From Candidatus Dadabacteria bacterium (GTDB taxonomy: Bacteria > Desulfobacterota_D > UBA1144 > Nemesobacterales > Nemesobacteraceae), in assembly GCA_022819805.1 (NCBI GenBank), contig JAJEGO010000056.1, positions 1 to 42,520 of the forward strand: a stretch of 42,520 nt of DNA, written 5' to 3'. Shown here piece after piece: positions 1 through 9,974 of this stretch. The notes under the pieces were generated by a model. It made no database searches and had not been told where the DNA came from. It saw nothing but the letters and a program-made list of their open reading frames with translations. The position numbers were made by a program, and so were the translations under genes. The first letter of the stretch is position 1. Each line of letters begins with the position of its first letter.

Positions 1-1146
1 CGTTCGATAACCGAGGTCGAAAAAAAGGAATACGACTCCATCCAGCCAAATAATAACCCTTTTTTCGAGTTTGATTTTCTTTTCGCCCTTGAGAAATCCG
101 GATGCGTAGGTCCCGGCACCGGATGGGAGCCCCGCCATCTCCTGCTGCGCGAGGGGGAAGATCTCGTCGGGGCGGTCACCTTCTATCTGAAAACCGATTC
201 CTACGGCGAATACATATTCGACTGGGAGTGGGCCCGGGCTTACCAGGACGCGGGGCTTAACTACTACCCAAAGGCAGTCGTAGGCATACCGTTCACCCCG
301 GCAACCGGCCCGAGAATAGTCGTCCGCGCAGACTACGATTACAAAACGTGCGGGCGGGCACTTGCAGAGAAACTGGTTGAGATATGCTCCCTTAAGAGCC
401 TCTCTTCAGTACATTTTCTGTTCGTAACCGCCGAGGAGCAGGAGCTGCTTTCCGATTGTGGATTCCTCTCAAGGCTCACCCACCAGTACCACTGGCATAA
501 CTCGGGCTACCTCTGTTTTGACGACTTTCTCGGCGACCTGCGCTCGGGCAGGAGGAAACAGATAAAGAAGGAAAAACGCCGCCTCGGGGAACTGGGCGTA
601 GAGACAGAAGTCTTCGAGAGAGAACAGATACGTAGCGAGCACATCGACTCCATATGGGAATTCTATGTTGACACCAGCTCAAGAAAATGGGGAAGTGCCT
701 ACCTTAACAGGGAGTTTTTCGACCTGGTATTTGAGACGTACAGGGAGAAGACCGTTCTGGTGATCGCCCGTGCGGGCGGACGTCCTGTGGGCGGCACAAT
801 CAATTTCAGAAAAGGCGACAAGCTTTACGGAAGGTACTGGGGATGCAGCGTCGAGGTGCCGTATCTTCACTTTGAGTGCTGTTACTACAAGCCGATAGAG
901 TTTGCTATAGATAACGGAATAAACGTTTTCGAGGCAGGGGCGCAGGGGGAACACAAGTTCCTCCGCGGTTTTGAGGCGGTACCCGTTTACAGTTCCCACC
1001 TGTTTTTTAACCCCGGGGCGCAGAGGTCCATAGACAACTTCCTTCGGGGAGAAAGACCCTATATGCGCTCGCTTATCTCTGAGTACAACCGCCACTCCCC
1101 GCTTAAGCGGGCCCGCGGTGGCAAATCCCAACAAAAAATCGTATAA
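1..1146 (+). CDS. GNAT-like N-acyltransferase (DUF482 / COG3146, FemAB-related), 5' truncated by window edge
   Basis: Frame 1 is open from base 1 (RSITEVEKKEYDSIQPNNNPFFEFDFLFALEKSGCVGPGTGWEPRHLLL...) through the ORF-track fragment 760-1146. Motifs GWEPRHL, ...RRKQIKKEKR..., EAGAQGEHKFLRGFEAVPVYSSH are typical of the DUF482 family. Confidence 0.85.
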   Translation, partial: RSITEVEKKEYDSIQPNNNPFFEFDFLFALEKSGCVGPGTGWEPRHLLLREGEDLVGAVTFYLKTDSYGEYIFDWEWARAYQDAGLNYYPKAVVGIPFTPATGPRIVVRADYDYKTCGRALAEKLVEICSLKSLSSVHFLFVTAEEQELLSDCGFLSRLTHQYHWHNSGYLCFDDFLGDLRSGRRKQIKKEKRRLGELGVETEVFEREQIRSEHIDSIWEFYVDTSSRKWGSAYLNREFFDLVFETYREKTVLVIARAGGRPVGGTINFRKGDKLYGRYWGCSVEVPYLHFECCYYKPIEFAIDNGINVFEAGAQGEHKFLRGFEAVPVYSSHLFFNPGAQRSIDNFLRGERPYMRSLISEYNRHSPLKRARGGKSQQKIV

Positions 1147-1156
1147 TATATTCGCC

Positions 1157-1492
1157 ATGTCTGAGCACGAGAACCCGACCCATACACAGGATCCCAAGCA
1201 GGTCGTAAGGGAGGATATCCGCGTAAAAAGGCCGGATATGTATCTCATAGTCCTGCTAAATGATGACTACACTCCAAGGGATTTCGTAGTATGGGTTTTG
1301 ATGAAGGTGTTTTTCAAGAATGAGGGCGACAGCAGAAGAATAATGATCGAGGCTCACACCAAGGGAAAAAGCATTGTAGACTGCTATACCTACGATATAG
1401 CTACTACGAAGGTAAAACAGGTAAAAAACCTGGCGGAAAAATATGAACATCCGCTAAAATGCATACTTGAAGTTCAAAAGGCGGACAGTTGA
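1157..1492 (+). CDS. clpS: ATP-dependent Clp protease adaptor ClpS
   Basis: MYLIVLLNDDYTPRDFVVWVLMKVF...EAHTKGKSIVDCYTYDIATTKV; located just before clpA. Start moved to ATG 1157. Confidence 0.95.
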   Translation: MSEHENPTHTQDPKQVVREDIRVKRPDMYLIVLLNDDYTPRDFVVWVLMKVFFKNEGDSRRIMIEAHTKGKSIVDCYTYDIATTKVKQVKNLAEKYEHPLKCILEVQKADS

Positions 1493-1493
1493 T

Positions 1494-3749
1494 ATGGTTG
1501 CATCTGAAGAACTCGAAAAAACACTTTACCGCGCTTACCAGCAGGCAAAGAACCGCAAGCACGAATTCATTACCCCGGAGCACATACTCCTTGAACTCAC
1601 AAGAGACAAGATCGCTGCCGAGGTGCTGATAGAGTGCGACGTCGACACCGAACTTCTCGCAAACGACATAGAGAAGCATCTCAGTAAAGACATATCCCCC
1701 ATCGATTCTCCCCACCTCCCGGAACCAACCTACTCCGAGGGAAGCAAGTACATCTTCAGGGTAGCATCCATGCACGCCGAAAGCGCGGAGAGAAAAGAAA
1801 TAACCGGGGCCAACATACTGGTCGCCATGTTCAGGGTTCCCGAATCGCACGCTGTGTATTTCCTTAACCGCCATGGACTCACTCGTTTCGCCGTTATAAA
1901 GCAGATATCCCACGGAAAAAGCGAGGGGCCCGATGAACAGCAGGAGAAAGCCCCGAACGGCAAGGAGCAGCCAAAGGAAACGAAAAAGGCCGAGAGCAAG
2001 AACCCCCTTGAGCTTTACTGCACCGACCTGATCGAAAAAGCCCGCAACGGGAGCATCGACCCGCTGATAGGAAGAGAAAAAGAGGTCCAGAGGATAGTTC
2101 ATATCCTCGGCAAGAGAAAGAAGAACAACCCCGTGCTCGTCGGAGACGCAGGAGTGGGAAAAACGGCGATCGTGGAGGGAGTTGCTCACAGGATCGTCTC
2201 GGGAGAAGTTCCCGAAGTGATGAAAAACCTCAAGATACATCTCCTGAACATAGGAACCCTAACGGCCGGAACCAAATACAGGGGGGACTTCGAGGAGAGG
2301 CTCAACGCCGTAATAGACGAAACCAAGAAGGACCCGGACAACGTGCTTTTCATAGACGAGATCCACACGGTCATAGGCGCCGGAGCGGTTTCCGGAGGAA
2401 GCCTTGACGCGTCTAACATGCTGAAGCCCGCCCTTGCCGGGGGAGACATAAAATGCATAGGAACCACGACGCTTAAGGAGTACAGGATCATCTTCGAGAA
2501 AGACCACGCGCTTTCCCGAAGGTTTCAGAGAATAAGCGTGGATGAGCCGTCGGTTGAGGACTGCGGAAAAATCCTGTTCGGACTGAAGCGCCACTACGAG
2601 AACTACCACAACGTTAAATACTCCCGGGGAGCGATAAAAGCGTGCATAGAACTCTCCGACAGGCACATAACGGACAGAAAGCTCCCGGACAAGGCGATTG
2701 ACATCATGGATGAGGCAGGGGCCTCGGTGAAACTTCGCAATCCCGACCCCGAGGTAACGAGACAGGTAAAAGTGTCCGACATGGAAAAGCTTGTTGCTAG
2801 GATCGCGAAAATACCCACCAAGTCGGTAAAAGTCGAAGACCGCAACCTGCTTCACGATCTCGCGGACAATCTTAAGAAATTCATCTACGCCCAGGACGAG
2901 GCCGTAGACAAGCTCGTAAACGCCATACAGATGTCGCGCGCCGGCATAAGCGAGCCTGAAAAACCAGTGGGTTCGTTCATGTTCTCGGGACCGACGGGGG
3001 TAGGAAAGACCGAGCTTGCGAAAAAACTCGCCGAGCTTATGGGAGTTGAGTTTGTACGTTTCGATATGAGCGAATACATGGAAAAACACACTGTCTCCCG
3101 TCTCATAGGCTCGCCGCCGGGATACGTCGGCTACGACCAGGGGGGACAGCTTACCGAAGCCATATACAAATCTCCCCACTGCGTCCTTCTGCTCGATGAA
3201 ATCGAGAAGGCGCACGAAGACATATACAACATCCTGCTCCAGGTAATGGATCACGCGACGCTCACGGATTCAAACGGAAGGAAGGTGGATTTTCGCCAGG
3301 TAGTCCTGATTCTGACGACGAACACCGGTTCGAGGGAAAGCATGAACAGAAATGTCGGGTTCGCGAAAAAAGAGTTCGAGGACAGGAGTCCGGAAGCCAT
3401 AGACAGGTATTTCTCCCCTGAATTCCGAAACAGGCTGAATGAAATCATCAGGTTTAACCCTCTTGATATAGAGGTAGTAGAGAGAATAGTGGACAAACTG
3501 ATCGGAGAGCTTCAGCAGAGGCTCGTCCCGAAAAAAGTAACGATCAGTCTTACGCCCAAGGCGAGACTTTTTCTCGCCCGCAAAGGCTACGATCCCCAGC
3601 TGGGCGCAAGACCCGTGCAAAGAGTAATAAACTCCGAGATAGCGGAGAGGCTTTCAAAGGAAATTCTCTTCGGAGAACTCTCAGGCGGCGGCAAGGCGAC
3701 TTTCTCCGTTAAAGGGGAAGAGATAGTTCTTCGCGCCCAGTCGGACTGA
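1494..3749 (+). CDS. clpA: ATP-dependent Clp protease ATP-binding subunit ClpA
   Basis: Clp N-domain, two AAA+ modules (GDAGVGKTAIVEG; GPTGVGKTELAKKLAE), IGSPPGYVGYDQGG; adjacent to clpS. Confidence 0.97.
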   Translation: MVASEELEKTLYRAYQQAKNRKHEFITPEHILLELTRDKIAAEVLIECDVDTELLANDIEKHLSKDISPIDSPHLPEPTYSEGSKYIFRVASMHAESAERKEITGANILVAMFRVPESHAVYFLNRHGLTRFAVIKQISHGKSEGPDEQQEKAPNGKEQPKETKKAESKNPLELYCTDLIEKARNGSIDPLIGREKEVQRIVHILGKRKKNNPVLVGDAGVGKTAIVEGVAHRIVSGEVPEVMKNLKIHLLNIGTLTAGTKYRGDFEERLNAVIDETKKDPDNVLFIDEIHTVIGAGAVSGGSLDASNMLKPALAGGDIKCIGTTTLKEYRIIFEKDHALSRRFQRISVDEPSVEDCGKILFGLKRHYENYHNVKYSRGAIKACIELSDRHITDRKLPDKAIDIMDEAGASVKLRNPDPEVTRQVKVSDMEKLVARIAKIPTKSVKVEDRNLLHDLADNLKKFIYAQDEAVDKLVNAIQMSRAGISEPEKPVGSFMFSGPTGVGKTELAKKLAELMGVEFVRFDMSEYMEKHTVSRLIGSPPGYVGYDQGGQLTEAIYKSPHCVLLLDEIEKAHEDIYNILLQVMDHATLTDSNGRKVDFRQVVLILTTNTGSRESMNRNVGFAKKEFEDRSPEAIDRYFSPEFRNRLNEIIRFNPLDIEVVERIVDKLIGELQQRLVPKKVTISLTPKARLFLARKGYDPQLGARPVQRVINSEIAERLSKEILFGELSGGGKATFSVKGEEIVLRAQSD

Positions 3750-3795
3750 GTTTCTCCCGGGGCGCACGCCGCGGCGACGCGCGGCTAAGAAACCC

Positions 3796-4818
3796 ATGAT
3801 CTCAATACGCGAAAGCGCAAACAAGATGGTTCAGTACGTTCTTCCCGAACACTCGAACAACCATGGCACCCTGCACGGCGGAATACTCATGGACTGGATC
3901 ATGCTCACGGGCAGCATAACGTCCTTTAAGTTCGCAAACGGGCCCGCGGCCCTAGGAGCAGCGGACAGCATAGATTTCCTCAACCCCGTAAAGATCGGGG
4001 AAATAGTGGTCCTTGAAAGCTGGGTTGAGCATGTTGGAAACTCGTCCATTGAAATCGCGGTGCGGGTACATTCAGAGGACGGCGAAACCGAAAAGAAGGA
4101 GCTTATAACACTCTCCTACATGTCCTTTATCGCCGTAGGCGAAGATGTAAGACCGAGAAAGATAGAAACGAAGCTCAGCGCGTCCAGCACGGTCGAACGG
4201 GAGCTCATAGCCCGGGCGAAAGAAAGAAAAGTCCGGAGGCTTCCCGAGATAAAGAAAAGGAAAAGCAACGTTTCCAATATAGCGGATGAGACGGAGAACA
4301 CGAGGCTTATTTTCAACACCACCAAGATGGTGCTCCCGGAAGACGCCTTTTACGGAAAATTCATGTCCGTCGGAAAACTCATGAAGTACATTGACGAAAG
4401 CGCCGCCATACTGGCGAAGAGGTTCACCAAGGGAGTTCTCGTTACCGGGTCTCTTGACGATCTTTTCTTCTACTCCCCCCTTAACGTCGGAAGCCTGATT
4501 GAATTCAAGGCCGGCATCACCTACGTGGGAAGCAAGTCCCTTGAACTCGCGATCAAGGTCGATTCGTATGATACCGAAACCGGAGAATCATCCCACGCGT
4601 GCACGGCGTTTCTCACATACGTAAAAATCGACGAAAGCGGAACCCCCGTTTCAGTGCCGGAATTCACCCCCGAAACTCCCTACGAAATCCGTCTCTGGAA
4701 AGAAGCGGAGAAAAGAAAGGAAAGAAGGAAAGAGAGGGTGGAGAGAACCAGGCGCTTCGCCGATGATTACCTCAACGAATACAAAAAAGTAAGCTCAAAT
4801 TCAAAGAAAAAGGGTTGA
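3796..4818 (+). CDS. Acyl-CoA thioesterase with two hotdog domains
   Basis: N-terminal hotdog HGTLHGGILMDWIMLTGSITSFKF..., second hotdog GKFMSVGKLMKYIDESAAILAKRF... Confidence 0.85.
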   Translation: MISIRESANKMVQYVLPEHSNNHGTLHGGILMDWIMLTGSITSFKFANGPAALGAADSIDFLNPVKIGEIVVLESWVEHVGNSSIEIAVRVHSEDGETEKKELITLSYMSFIAVGEDVRPRKIETKLSASSTVERELIARAKERKVRRLPEIKKRKSNVSNIADETENTRLIFNTTKMVLPEDAFYGKFMSVGKLMKYIDESAAILAKRFTKGVLVTGSLDDLFFYSPLNVGSLIEFKAGITYVGSKSLELAIKVDSYDTETGESSHACTAFLTYVKIDESGTPVSVPEFTPETPYEIRLWKEAEKRKERRKERVERTRRFADDYLNEYKKVSSNSKKKG

Positions 4819-4887
4819 TTGTCTTTCCCGGAGGATTCAGGATCTCTTTTCTGGTCCTCGAAGCAAGTACGCGGACACCGCAGCAGG

Positions 4888-5703
4888 ATGATGGAAGAAA
4901 GAAAAGATCAGGCTATAGGCATTTTTGATTCCGGGATAGGAGGACTTACGGTCTCAAAGGAGATAATGAATCTCCTCTGCGAAGAGAACATCGTGTATCT
5001 CGGCGACACCGCCAGGGTTCCCTATGGAACAAAATCCCAGAGAACCGTCAGAAAATACGTTGAAAGCACCACGAATTTCCTCCTTTCAAAAAACATAAAG
5101 CTTCTGGTCGTGGCGTGCAACACGGCATCCGCATACGCAATAGAGATGCTTAAAGAGAATCTTGAGATTCCAGTGGTCGGAGTCGTTGAACCCGGGGCAA
5201 AAAGAGCCTCGGAACTCACCACAAACGGGAAAATAGGGGTGATAGGAACCCAGGCGACAATAAAAAGCGGCTCCTATGAGAAAAAACTGAGGGAGATCTG
5301 CTCCTCTCCGGTCGAGATATACTCAAAACCCTGCCCGCTTTTCGTTCCGCTTGCCGAGGAAGGGTGGGAAAATGACGAGACCGCCGCTTTAATAGCTGAG
5401 AAATACCTGGGAGATCTTAGGGAATCAGAAATAGATGTGCTGATACTCGGCTGTACCCACTACCCTCTTCTTAAAAACACTATTGCCGGGGTCATGGGCG
5501 ATGGGATAAGGCTTGTTGACTCGGCTGAAGAAACCGCAAAGCAGACTGAGAACATACTCAGGGCCCAGGGGCTTCTCAGAGAAAACGAAAAAGCGCGGGA
5601 GATGTCGTTTTACCTTACCGATGATTCGGAAGCCTTTACCTCAATCGCGTCAAGGTTCCTCGGCAGGCCGATGGAAAAAGCCGAAGTCGTCGATATAGTG
5701 TGA
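4888..5703 (+). CDS. murI: Glutamate racemase
   Basis: IGIFDSGIGGLTVSKEI, YLGDTARVPYGTKS, VVACNTASAYA, ILGCTHYPLL. ATG at 4888 preferred over upstream TTG 4819. Confidence 0.95.
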   Translation: MMEERKDQAIGIFDSGIGGLTVSKEIMNLLCEENIVYLGDTARVPYGTKSQRTVRKYVESTTNFLLSKNIKLLVVACNTASAYAIEMLKENLEIPVVGVVEPGAKRASELTTNGKIGVIGTQATIKSGSYEKKLREICSSPVEIYSKPCPLFVPLAEEGWENDETAALIAEKYLGDLRESEIDVLILGCTHYPLLKNTIAGVMGDGIRLVDSAEETAKQTENILRAQGLLRENEKAREMSFYLTDDSEAFTSIASRFLGRPMEKAEVVDIV

Positions 5704-5710
5704 CGGTCCC

Positions 5711-6694
5711 TTACTCGGACAGGGCTTTTTTGAGTTCCTCTGTAAGCGGAGGAAGAACCTGGAAAAGATCTCCGCAGATTCCATAATCAGACTTCGCGAA
5801 AATCGGAGCTTCGGGATCCTTGTTTATGGAAACTATTACTTTTGACGAGCCCATGCCGGAGAAATGCTGTACCGACCCGGATATGGCGACCGCTACGTAT
5901 AGAATGGGAGAAACCGCTTTTCCGGTCTGACCCACCTGCATGTCGTAAGGACAGTACCCAGCGTCGACCGCAGCTCTCGTCGCTCCCGCGGCAGCGCCCA
6001 GCAGATCCGCGAGATCGTATATGTGATTGAAATTCTCCTCGCTCCCAAGACCCCTGCCGCCGGAAACCACCCTCTCGGCCTCGGTAAGCTCGGGCCGGTC
6101 AGACTCCTTGGTTTTCATCTCAAGCACTTTGATCTTTATGTCAGCGTCCGTAACCCCGACATCCTCGTTCACGACCTGCCCGGCGCCCGCAGCCTCTTCC
6201 TCCTTGAAGGAATTGGGCCTTACGGTGGCTATCATCGCGCTTCCGTCACCGCTGAACTCCTGGGTGGATATGGCCCTGCTTGAGTGGGAGTATCTTTTTA
6301 TCTTAAGCCTTCCGTCGTCGGTCATTCCTATATCAACGCAGTCCATGGCAAGCCCGGAGCCAACGCCCGAAGCAACCCTGGGCATGTAATCCTCCGCAAA
6401 AGCCGTGTTGCCTGAGAGAACAACCGCGGGAGAGTGTTTCTTTATAAGTTCGCAAAGGGACTTCACGTAACCGTCGGGATTAAAATCCTTGAGGTTGGGA
6501 TTGTCGACCACGTAGACTTTCTCCGCTCCGTAGCCTGCAAGCTCAGAAGCCTTGTCCGAAACGCCGCTTCCTAGCAGCACGGCGCAGACCGAACCTCCAA
6601 GTTTTCTTCTGGCCTCGGAAAGGACCTCAAACGTCACTTTTCTTACCTGTCCGTCAGCCTTGATATCAGCAACAACCCAGATTTCACTACTCAT
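5711..6694 (-). CDS. etfA: Electron transfer flavoprotein subunit alpha
   Basis: VVSGGRGLGSEENF...LADLLGAAAGATRAAVDAGYCPYDMQVGQTGKAVSPILYVAVAISGSVQHFSGM...INKDPEAPIF. Confidence 0.96.
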   Translation of the reverse strand: MSSEIWVVADIKADGQVRKVTFEVLSEARRKLGGSVCAVLLGSGVSDKASELAGYGAEKVYVVDNPNLKDFNPDGYVKSLCELIKKHSPAVVLSGNTAFAEDYMPRVASGVGSGLAMDCVDIGMTDDGRLKIKRYSHSSRAISTQEFSGDGSAMIATVRPNSFKEEEAAGAGQVVNEDVGVTDADIKIKVLEMKTKESDRPELTEAERVVSGGRGLGSEENFNHIYDLADLLGAAAGATRAAVDAGYCPYDMQVGQTGKAVSPILYVAVAISGSVQHFSGMGSSKVIVSINKDPEAPIFAKSDYGICGDLFQVLPPLTEELKKALSE

Positions 6695-6750
6695 TGTAAT
6701 TAAAGCCTCCTAGCGATACTTTCTGATAAAGCGATCCCAATTATCCCGGA

Positions 6751-7593
6751 TCATATGACTTTCGCGTCATCCCTTAAAAGCTTAACAAGCTCTTTTGCGG
6801 ACTCGGCAATCTCGTCTCCCTTGACCGTGGTCTCATCGCTTCCCTTTATGATTCTCAGTTTTCTCTCCACCTCGGGAACCTCAAGACTTACAGTTTTTAT
6901 CTTCGCCCCTGATTTGCCCACGGCATCCCTGCCAATACCAAGAGAACCGAAATCCACATCATCAAGCGAAACTACCTTCATAGGTTTTCTCTTCGCTTTC
7001 ATTATATTGGGAACGGACGCGTAGCGGGGCTCGTTCATAGCGTCGGGACAGGTAATAAGGGCAGGAAGGGAAACCTCGACGGAAACGCTTCCGCCGTCGA
7101 TCTCTTTCTGGCAGACCAGCTTTTTTTCGTCCGGCTTTACGTCGATCACCTTGCTTACAAGCGCAAGGTGCGCAATTCCAAGTTCCTCGGCTATCTGTAT
7201 GCCGACCTGTACGGATTCTTCGTCAATAATCTTCATTCCCGTGAAAATCAGGTCCACCCCTTCAATCTTCCCAAGTTCCGACGCGATAAGCTTCGAGAGG
7301 ACAAGGGAATCCACGGTCTCCCCGAGAGCTTCATCCGAAATATGCACCGCAGAATCGGCACCCATTGCAAGTCCCTGAAGCAACGCCTGTGAAGCGCGTT
7401 GCGGACCCGCAGTAATGAGAATAACTTCGCCCCCGTATGCTTCCTTGGTCTTTATGGCCTCCTCGACGGCGAACTCATCGTAGGGATTCATGATCCACTT
7501 CATGCCTTCTGTGTCTATGGAATCGCCCGAGGAACCGACTTTTATCCTTGCTTCGGTGTCCTGCGTCTGTGTTATAAAAACCACTATCTTCAC
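6751..7593 (-). CDS. etfB: Electron transfer flavoprotein subunit beta
   Basis: MNPYDEFAVEEAIKTKE...ADSAVHISD...LIFTGMKIIDEESVQVGIQIAEELGIAHLALVSKV; adjacent to etfA. Confidence 0.95.
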   Translation of the reverse strand: MKIVVFITQTQDTEARIKVGSSGDSIDTEGMKWIMNPYDEFAVEEAIKTKEAYGGEVILITAGPQRASQALLQGLAMGADSAVHISDEALGETVDSLVLSKLIASELGKIEGVDLIFTGMKIIDEESVQVGIQIAEELGIAHLALVSKVIDVKPDEKKLVCQKEIDGGSVSVEVSLPALITCPDAMNEPRYASVPNIMKAKRKPMKVVSLDDVDFGSLGIGRDAVGKSGAKIKTVSLEVPEVERKLRIIKGSDETTVKGDEIAESAKELVKLLRDDAKVI

Positions 7594-7816
7594 CTGATAC
7601 TACCTCCATGCTGGACTGATTTAATAGAGATGAAAACCTAAGGAAAAAGCAGCGGAAAAGCTGACTCCTTAGCTAGGCGTATGATTATAAATACTAGGGA
7701 ATTGCTGTCAAGAACAGAAAACCCTCTTGTAGATAGTCATCTCTCGGAGAAAAACCGGATTTCATTCACACTGCAGGTGCCCGGAATCATTGTTGCCCCA
7801 AGGCCCAGGATCCCCG

Positions 7817-9715
7817 CTATAGATCAGTTCGATCCAGATAGCGAATATCCCAGAGACCGTACAACGTGGGAGTTATATCGCCGAAGACGTTTCGGACGGC
7901 GCTCAGCCGTTCGGAATGTGTGGTGTAGATAAGCGGCACGTTCTCGGCCGCGATTTCCTGGGCGCGGTGGTAGAGCGCTACGCGCTTGTCACGATCCAGT
8001 TCCTGGCTGGCCCTTATGTAAAGGTCGTCAATTTCGGCTTCCCAGAGCGTCGCCGGCTGCGCCTGTCTCGGATACCAAAGGTGAAGAATCTCGCTACTGT
8101 GCCATAAAGCAATGCCGCTATGCGGGTCCGCTTCGCCGGTGAAGCCGATCACAACGGCTTCCCAGTCATAGGAGGCTGTCAACCGGGGAAGAAGGTCGTG
8201 GCGGAACTCTATCTGTCTGAAATCCACCTTGATGCCGATGTCCTCGAGACCCTGTTGGATGATCATTCCAACCCTTTCACGCACGCTGTTCTGGGTGTTG
8301 GTCACCAGCGAGAACTCGATCGGGTTGCCCGCGTCGTCTTCGCGAATCCCGTCCCCGTCGGTATCCATCCAGCCGAGGTCATCGAGAATGCGGTTGGCTT
8401 CGGCGATGTCGTACTCGTACCGTCGCACGACCGGATTGTGGAAGTCACCCGCTGACGGACTGATGGAAGACCACTGCGGGGAACCGAGTCCGTGCTGTAC
8501 GTCGCGGATGATCGCGTCTTTGTCAACGCTGTGCGTGACAGCCTGGCGGAACTGCGTGTTCTGGAACCACTTCAGCTTGTTCGGCGGGACGTAGGGCTCC
8601 CCCGTGTCCGGGTTTGCTCCGGGGTTCATGTTGAAAGTCAGAAATGTTGACCCGAAACCGGGACCTCTCCTGTAGATAGTGAAGTTTCCCTCCGCCTGCA
8701 GCGGTTCAAGTTCCGCGAACTCCTCGCCCAGCACACCATGAATGTCTGTCTCCCCGGACCTGAACTTGGCGAGTACGGTCTCCGAGTCGGGAACGATAAG
8801 TCGAACGATTTTATCCAAGTACGGCAAGCTGCGGCCTTCATCATCCCTAAGCCAGTAGTTCGGATTGCGACGCAGGACCACGCGGTTGCCCGGGTCGTAG
8901 CGCTCGATGGTAAATGGACCGGTGCCGATGACCTCGGTCGGGTCCGTGTCAATATCCCATACCTCGTTGAAAGTGCCGTTGTCCACGTACGGTTCCAGAA
9001 TGTGTTTTGGATAGATAGCGGTACCCATGGAGCGGAGGAAGGGGGCAAACGGTACCGGTAAAACGCACCGGACAGTATAGTCGTCAAGCGCCGTAACGGT
9101 CATCTCCGCCTTTCTGGTAGGGTCGTCCAGAAACCGGAAGTTAAACGCCGCCCTGGCGGTTGCCTCGATATCCCCGTTGTAGATGATGCGGTTGAAGGTG
9201 AACTCCACGTCGTGCGCCGTGAAAGGTTCTCCGTCATGCCACTTCACGTCCTCGCGCAGGGAGAAAATCCATGTCAGACCGTCATCCGAACGCGTCCAGG
9301 ACTCGGCCAGCGCCGGCTCAACCTGATCGGTCATCCACGAGGTCTCGGTCAGGCCCTCAAAGAGATATCCAAGAACATCTGCCGACCCCGCGTCCGTCAC
9401 AAGGGCGAGGTTCAGGGTAGCCGGTTCGGAAATAGTGGCAAGCGTTAGTGTTCTCTCCTCGGAACTATCTTGGAAGCAGGCAAGCAACGACAGCACTGCA
9501 GAAAACGCAAGGGCAACGAGAAAAACACCGCCCCGGCCGCATGACTTCCGCCATCGCCTTTGTGAGCAGGCAGTACAGCCCTTCCCAAGTTCATGATATG
9601 AAGGATTGTCGGTGCCAATATAACCTTGTGAATTTCGCCTGTGGAACATACTTTCTGCCTCCATGTTCAAGTTGCTGATCTTACTCTGTTGAACTATCCA
9701 GTTAGCACTAATCAA
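7817..9715 (-). CDS. Peptide/oligopeptide ABC transporter substrate-binding lipoprotein (SBP family 5)
   Basis: Lipobox LLAC after a hydrophobic stretch; SEPATLNLALVTDAGSADVLGYLFEGLTE...WHDGEPFTAHDVEFTFNRI...GTGPFTIERYDPGNRVVLRRNPNYW...RQAVTHSVDKDAIIRDV. Start codon uncertain (ATG 9649 possible). Confidence 0.9.
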   Translation of the reverse strand: MISANWIVQQSKISNLNMEAESMFHRRNSQGYIGTDNPSYHELGKGCTACSQRRWRKSCGRGGVFLVALAFSAVLSLLACFQDSSEERTLTLATISEPATLNLALVTDAGSADVLGYLFEGLTETSWMTDQVEPALAESWTRSDDGLTWIFSLREDVKWHDGEPFTAHDVEFTFNRIIYNGDIEATARAAFNFRFLDDPTRKAEMTVTALDDYTVRCVLPVPFAPFLRSMGTAIYPKHILEPYVDNGTFNEVWDIDTDPTEVIGTGPFTIERYDPGNRVVLRRNPNYWLRDDEGRSLPYLDKIVRLIVPDSETVLAKFRSGETDIHGVLGEEFAELEPLQAEGNFTIYRRGPGFGSTFLTFNMNPGANPDTGEPYVPPNKLKWFQNTQFRQAVTHSVDKDAIIRDVQHGLGSPQWSSISPSAGDFHNPVVRRYEYDIAEANRILDDLGWMDTDGDGIREDDAGNPIEFSLVTNTQNSVRERVGMIIQQGLEDIGIKVDFRQIEFRHDLLPRLTASYDWEAVVIGFTGEADPHSGIALWHSSEILHLWYPRQAQPATLWEAEIDDLYIRASQELDRDKRVALYHRAQEIAAENVPLIYTTHSERLSAVRNVFGDITPTLYGLWDIRYLDRTDL

Positions 9716-9885
9716 AAACTAAGCGTTACATTAGATTTGTCAAACCGCGTGCAGACGGAAACCACGTGTGTAAAACGCCGAGATATTAGTGAAAACCCGC
9801 CTGTCATCCGACTCCCAGATGCCTTCAGGTTACTCTACTGAGCAAAAATTCTCAGCAGGGTAATTCACACCAGTTAGCAGATTGT

Positions 9886-9914
9886 TTGACCCCGTGATGT
9901 TGCCGCCATATTAT
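9886..9914 (+). promoter_or_regulatory. Sigma70-like promoter upstream of rpiB (TTGACC-N17-TATTAT)
   Basis: -35 TTGACC 9886-9891, 17-nt spacer, -10 TATTAT 9909-9914. Confidence 0.55.
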
Positions 9915-9974
9915 GGTATAGACTATATAAAAATGGATCGGCACGTTTTCCGGTCCGAGGAAGGAGACCCGAAG

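Noticed and set aside
1404-3254. Long minus-strand ORFs (278 aa and 331 aa) antisense to clpA
   Set aside because: Fully overlap clpA, low-complexity composition from codon bias, no recognisable domain.
9882-9974. N-terminal extension of rpiB in the ORF track (TTG 9882)
   Set aside because: Overlaps the predicted -35/-10; ATG 9975 has a good SD and matches the family N-terminus MKIAVGSDE.
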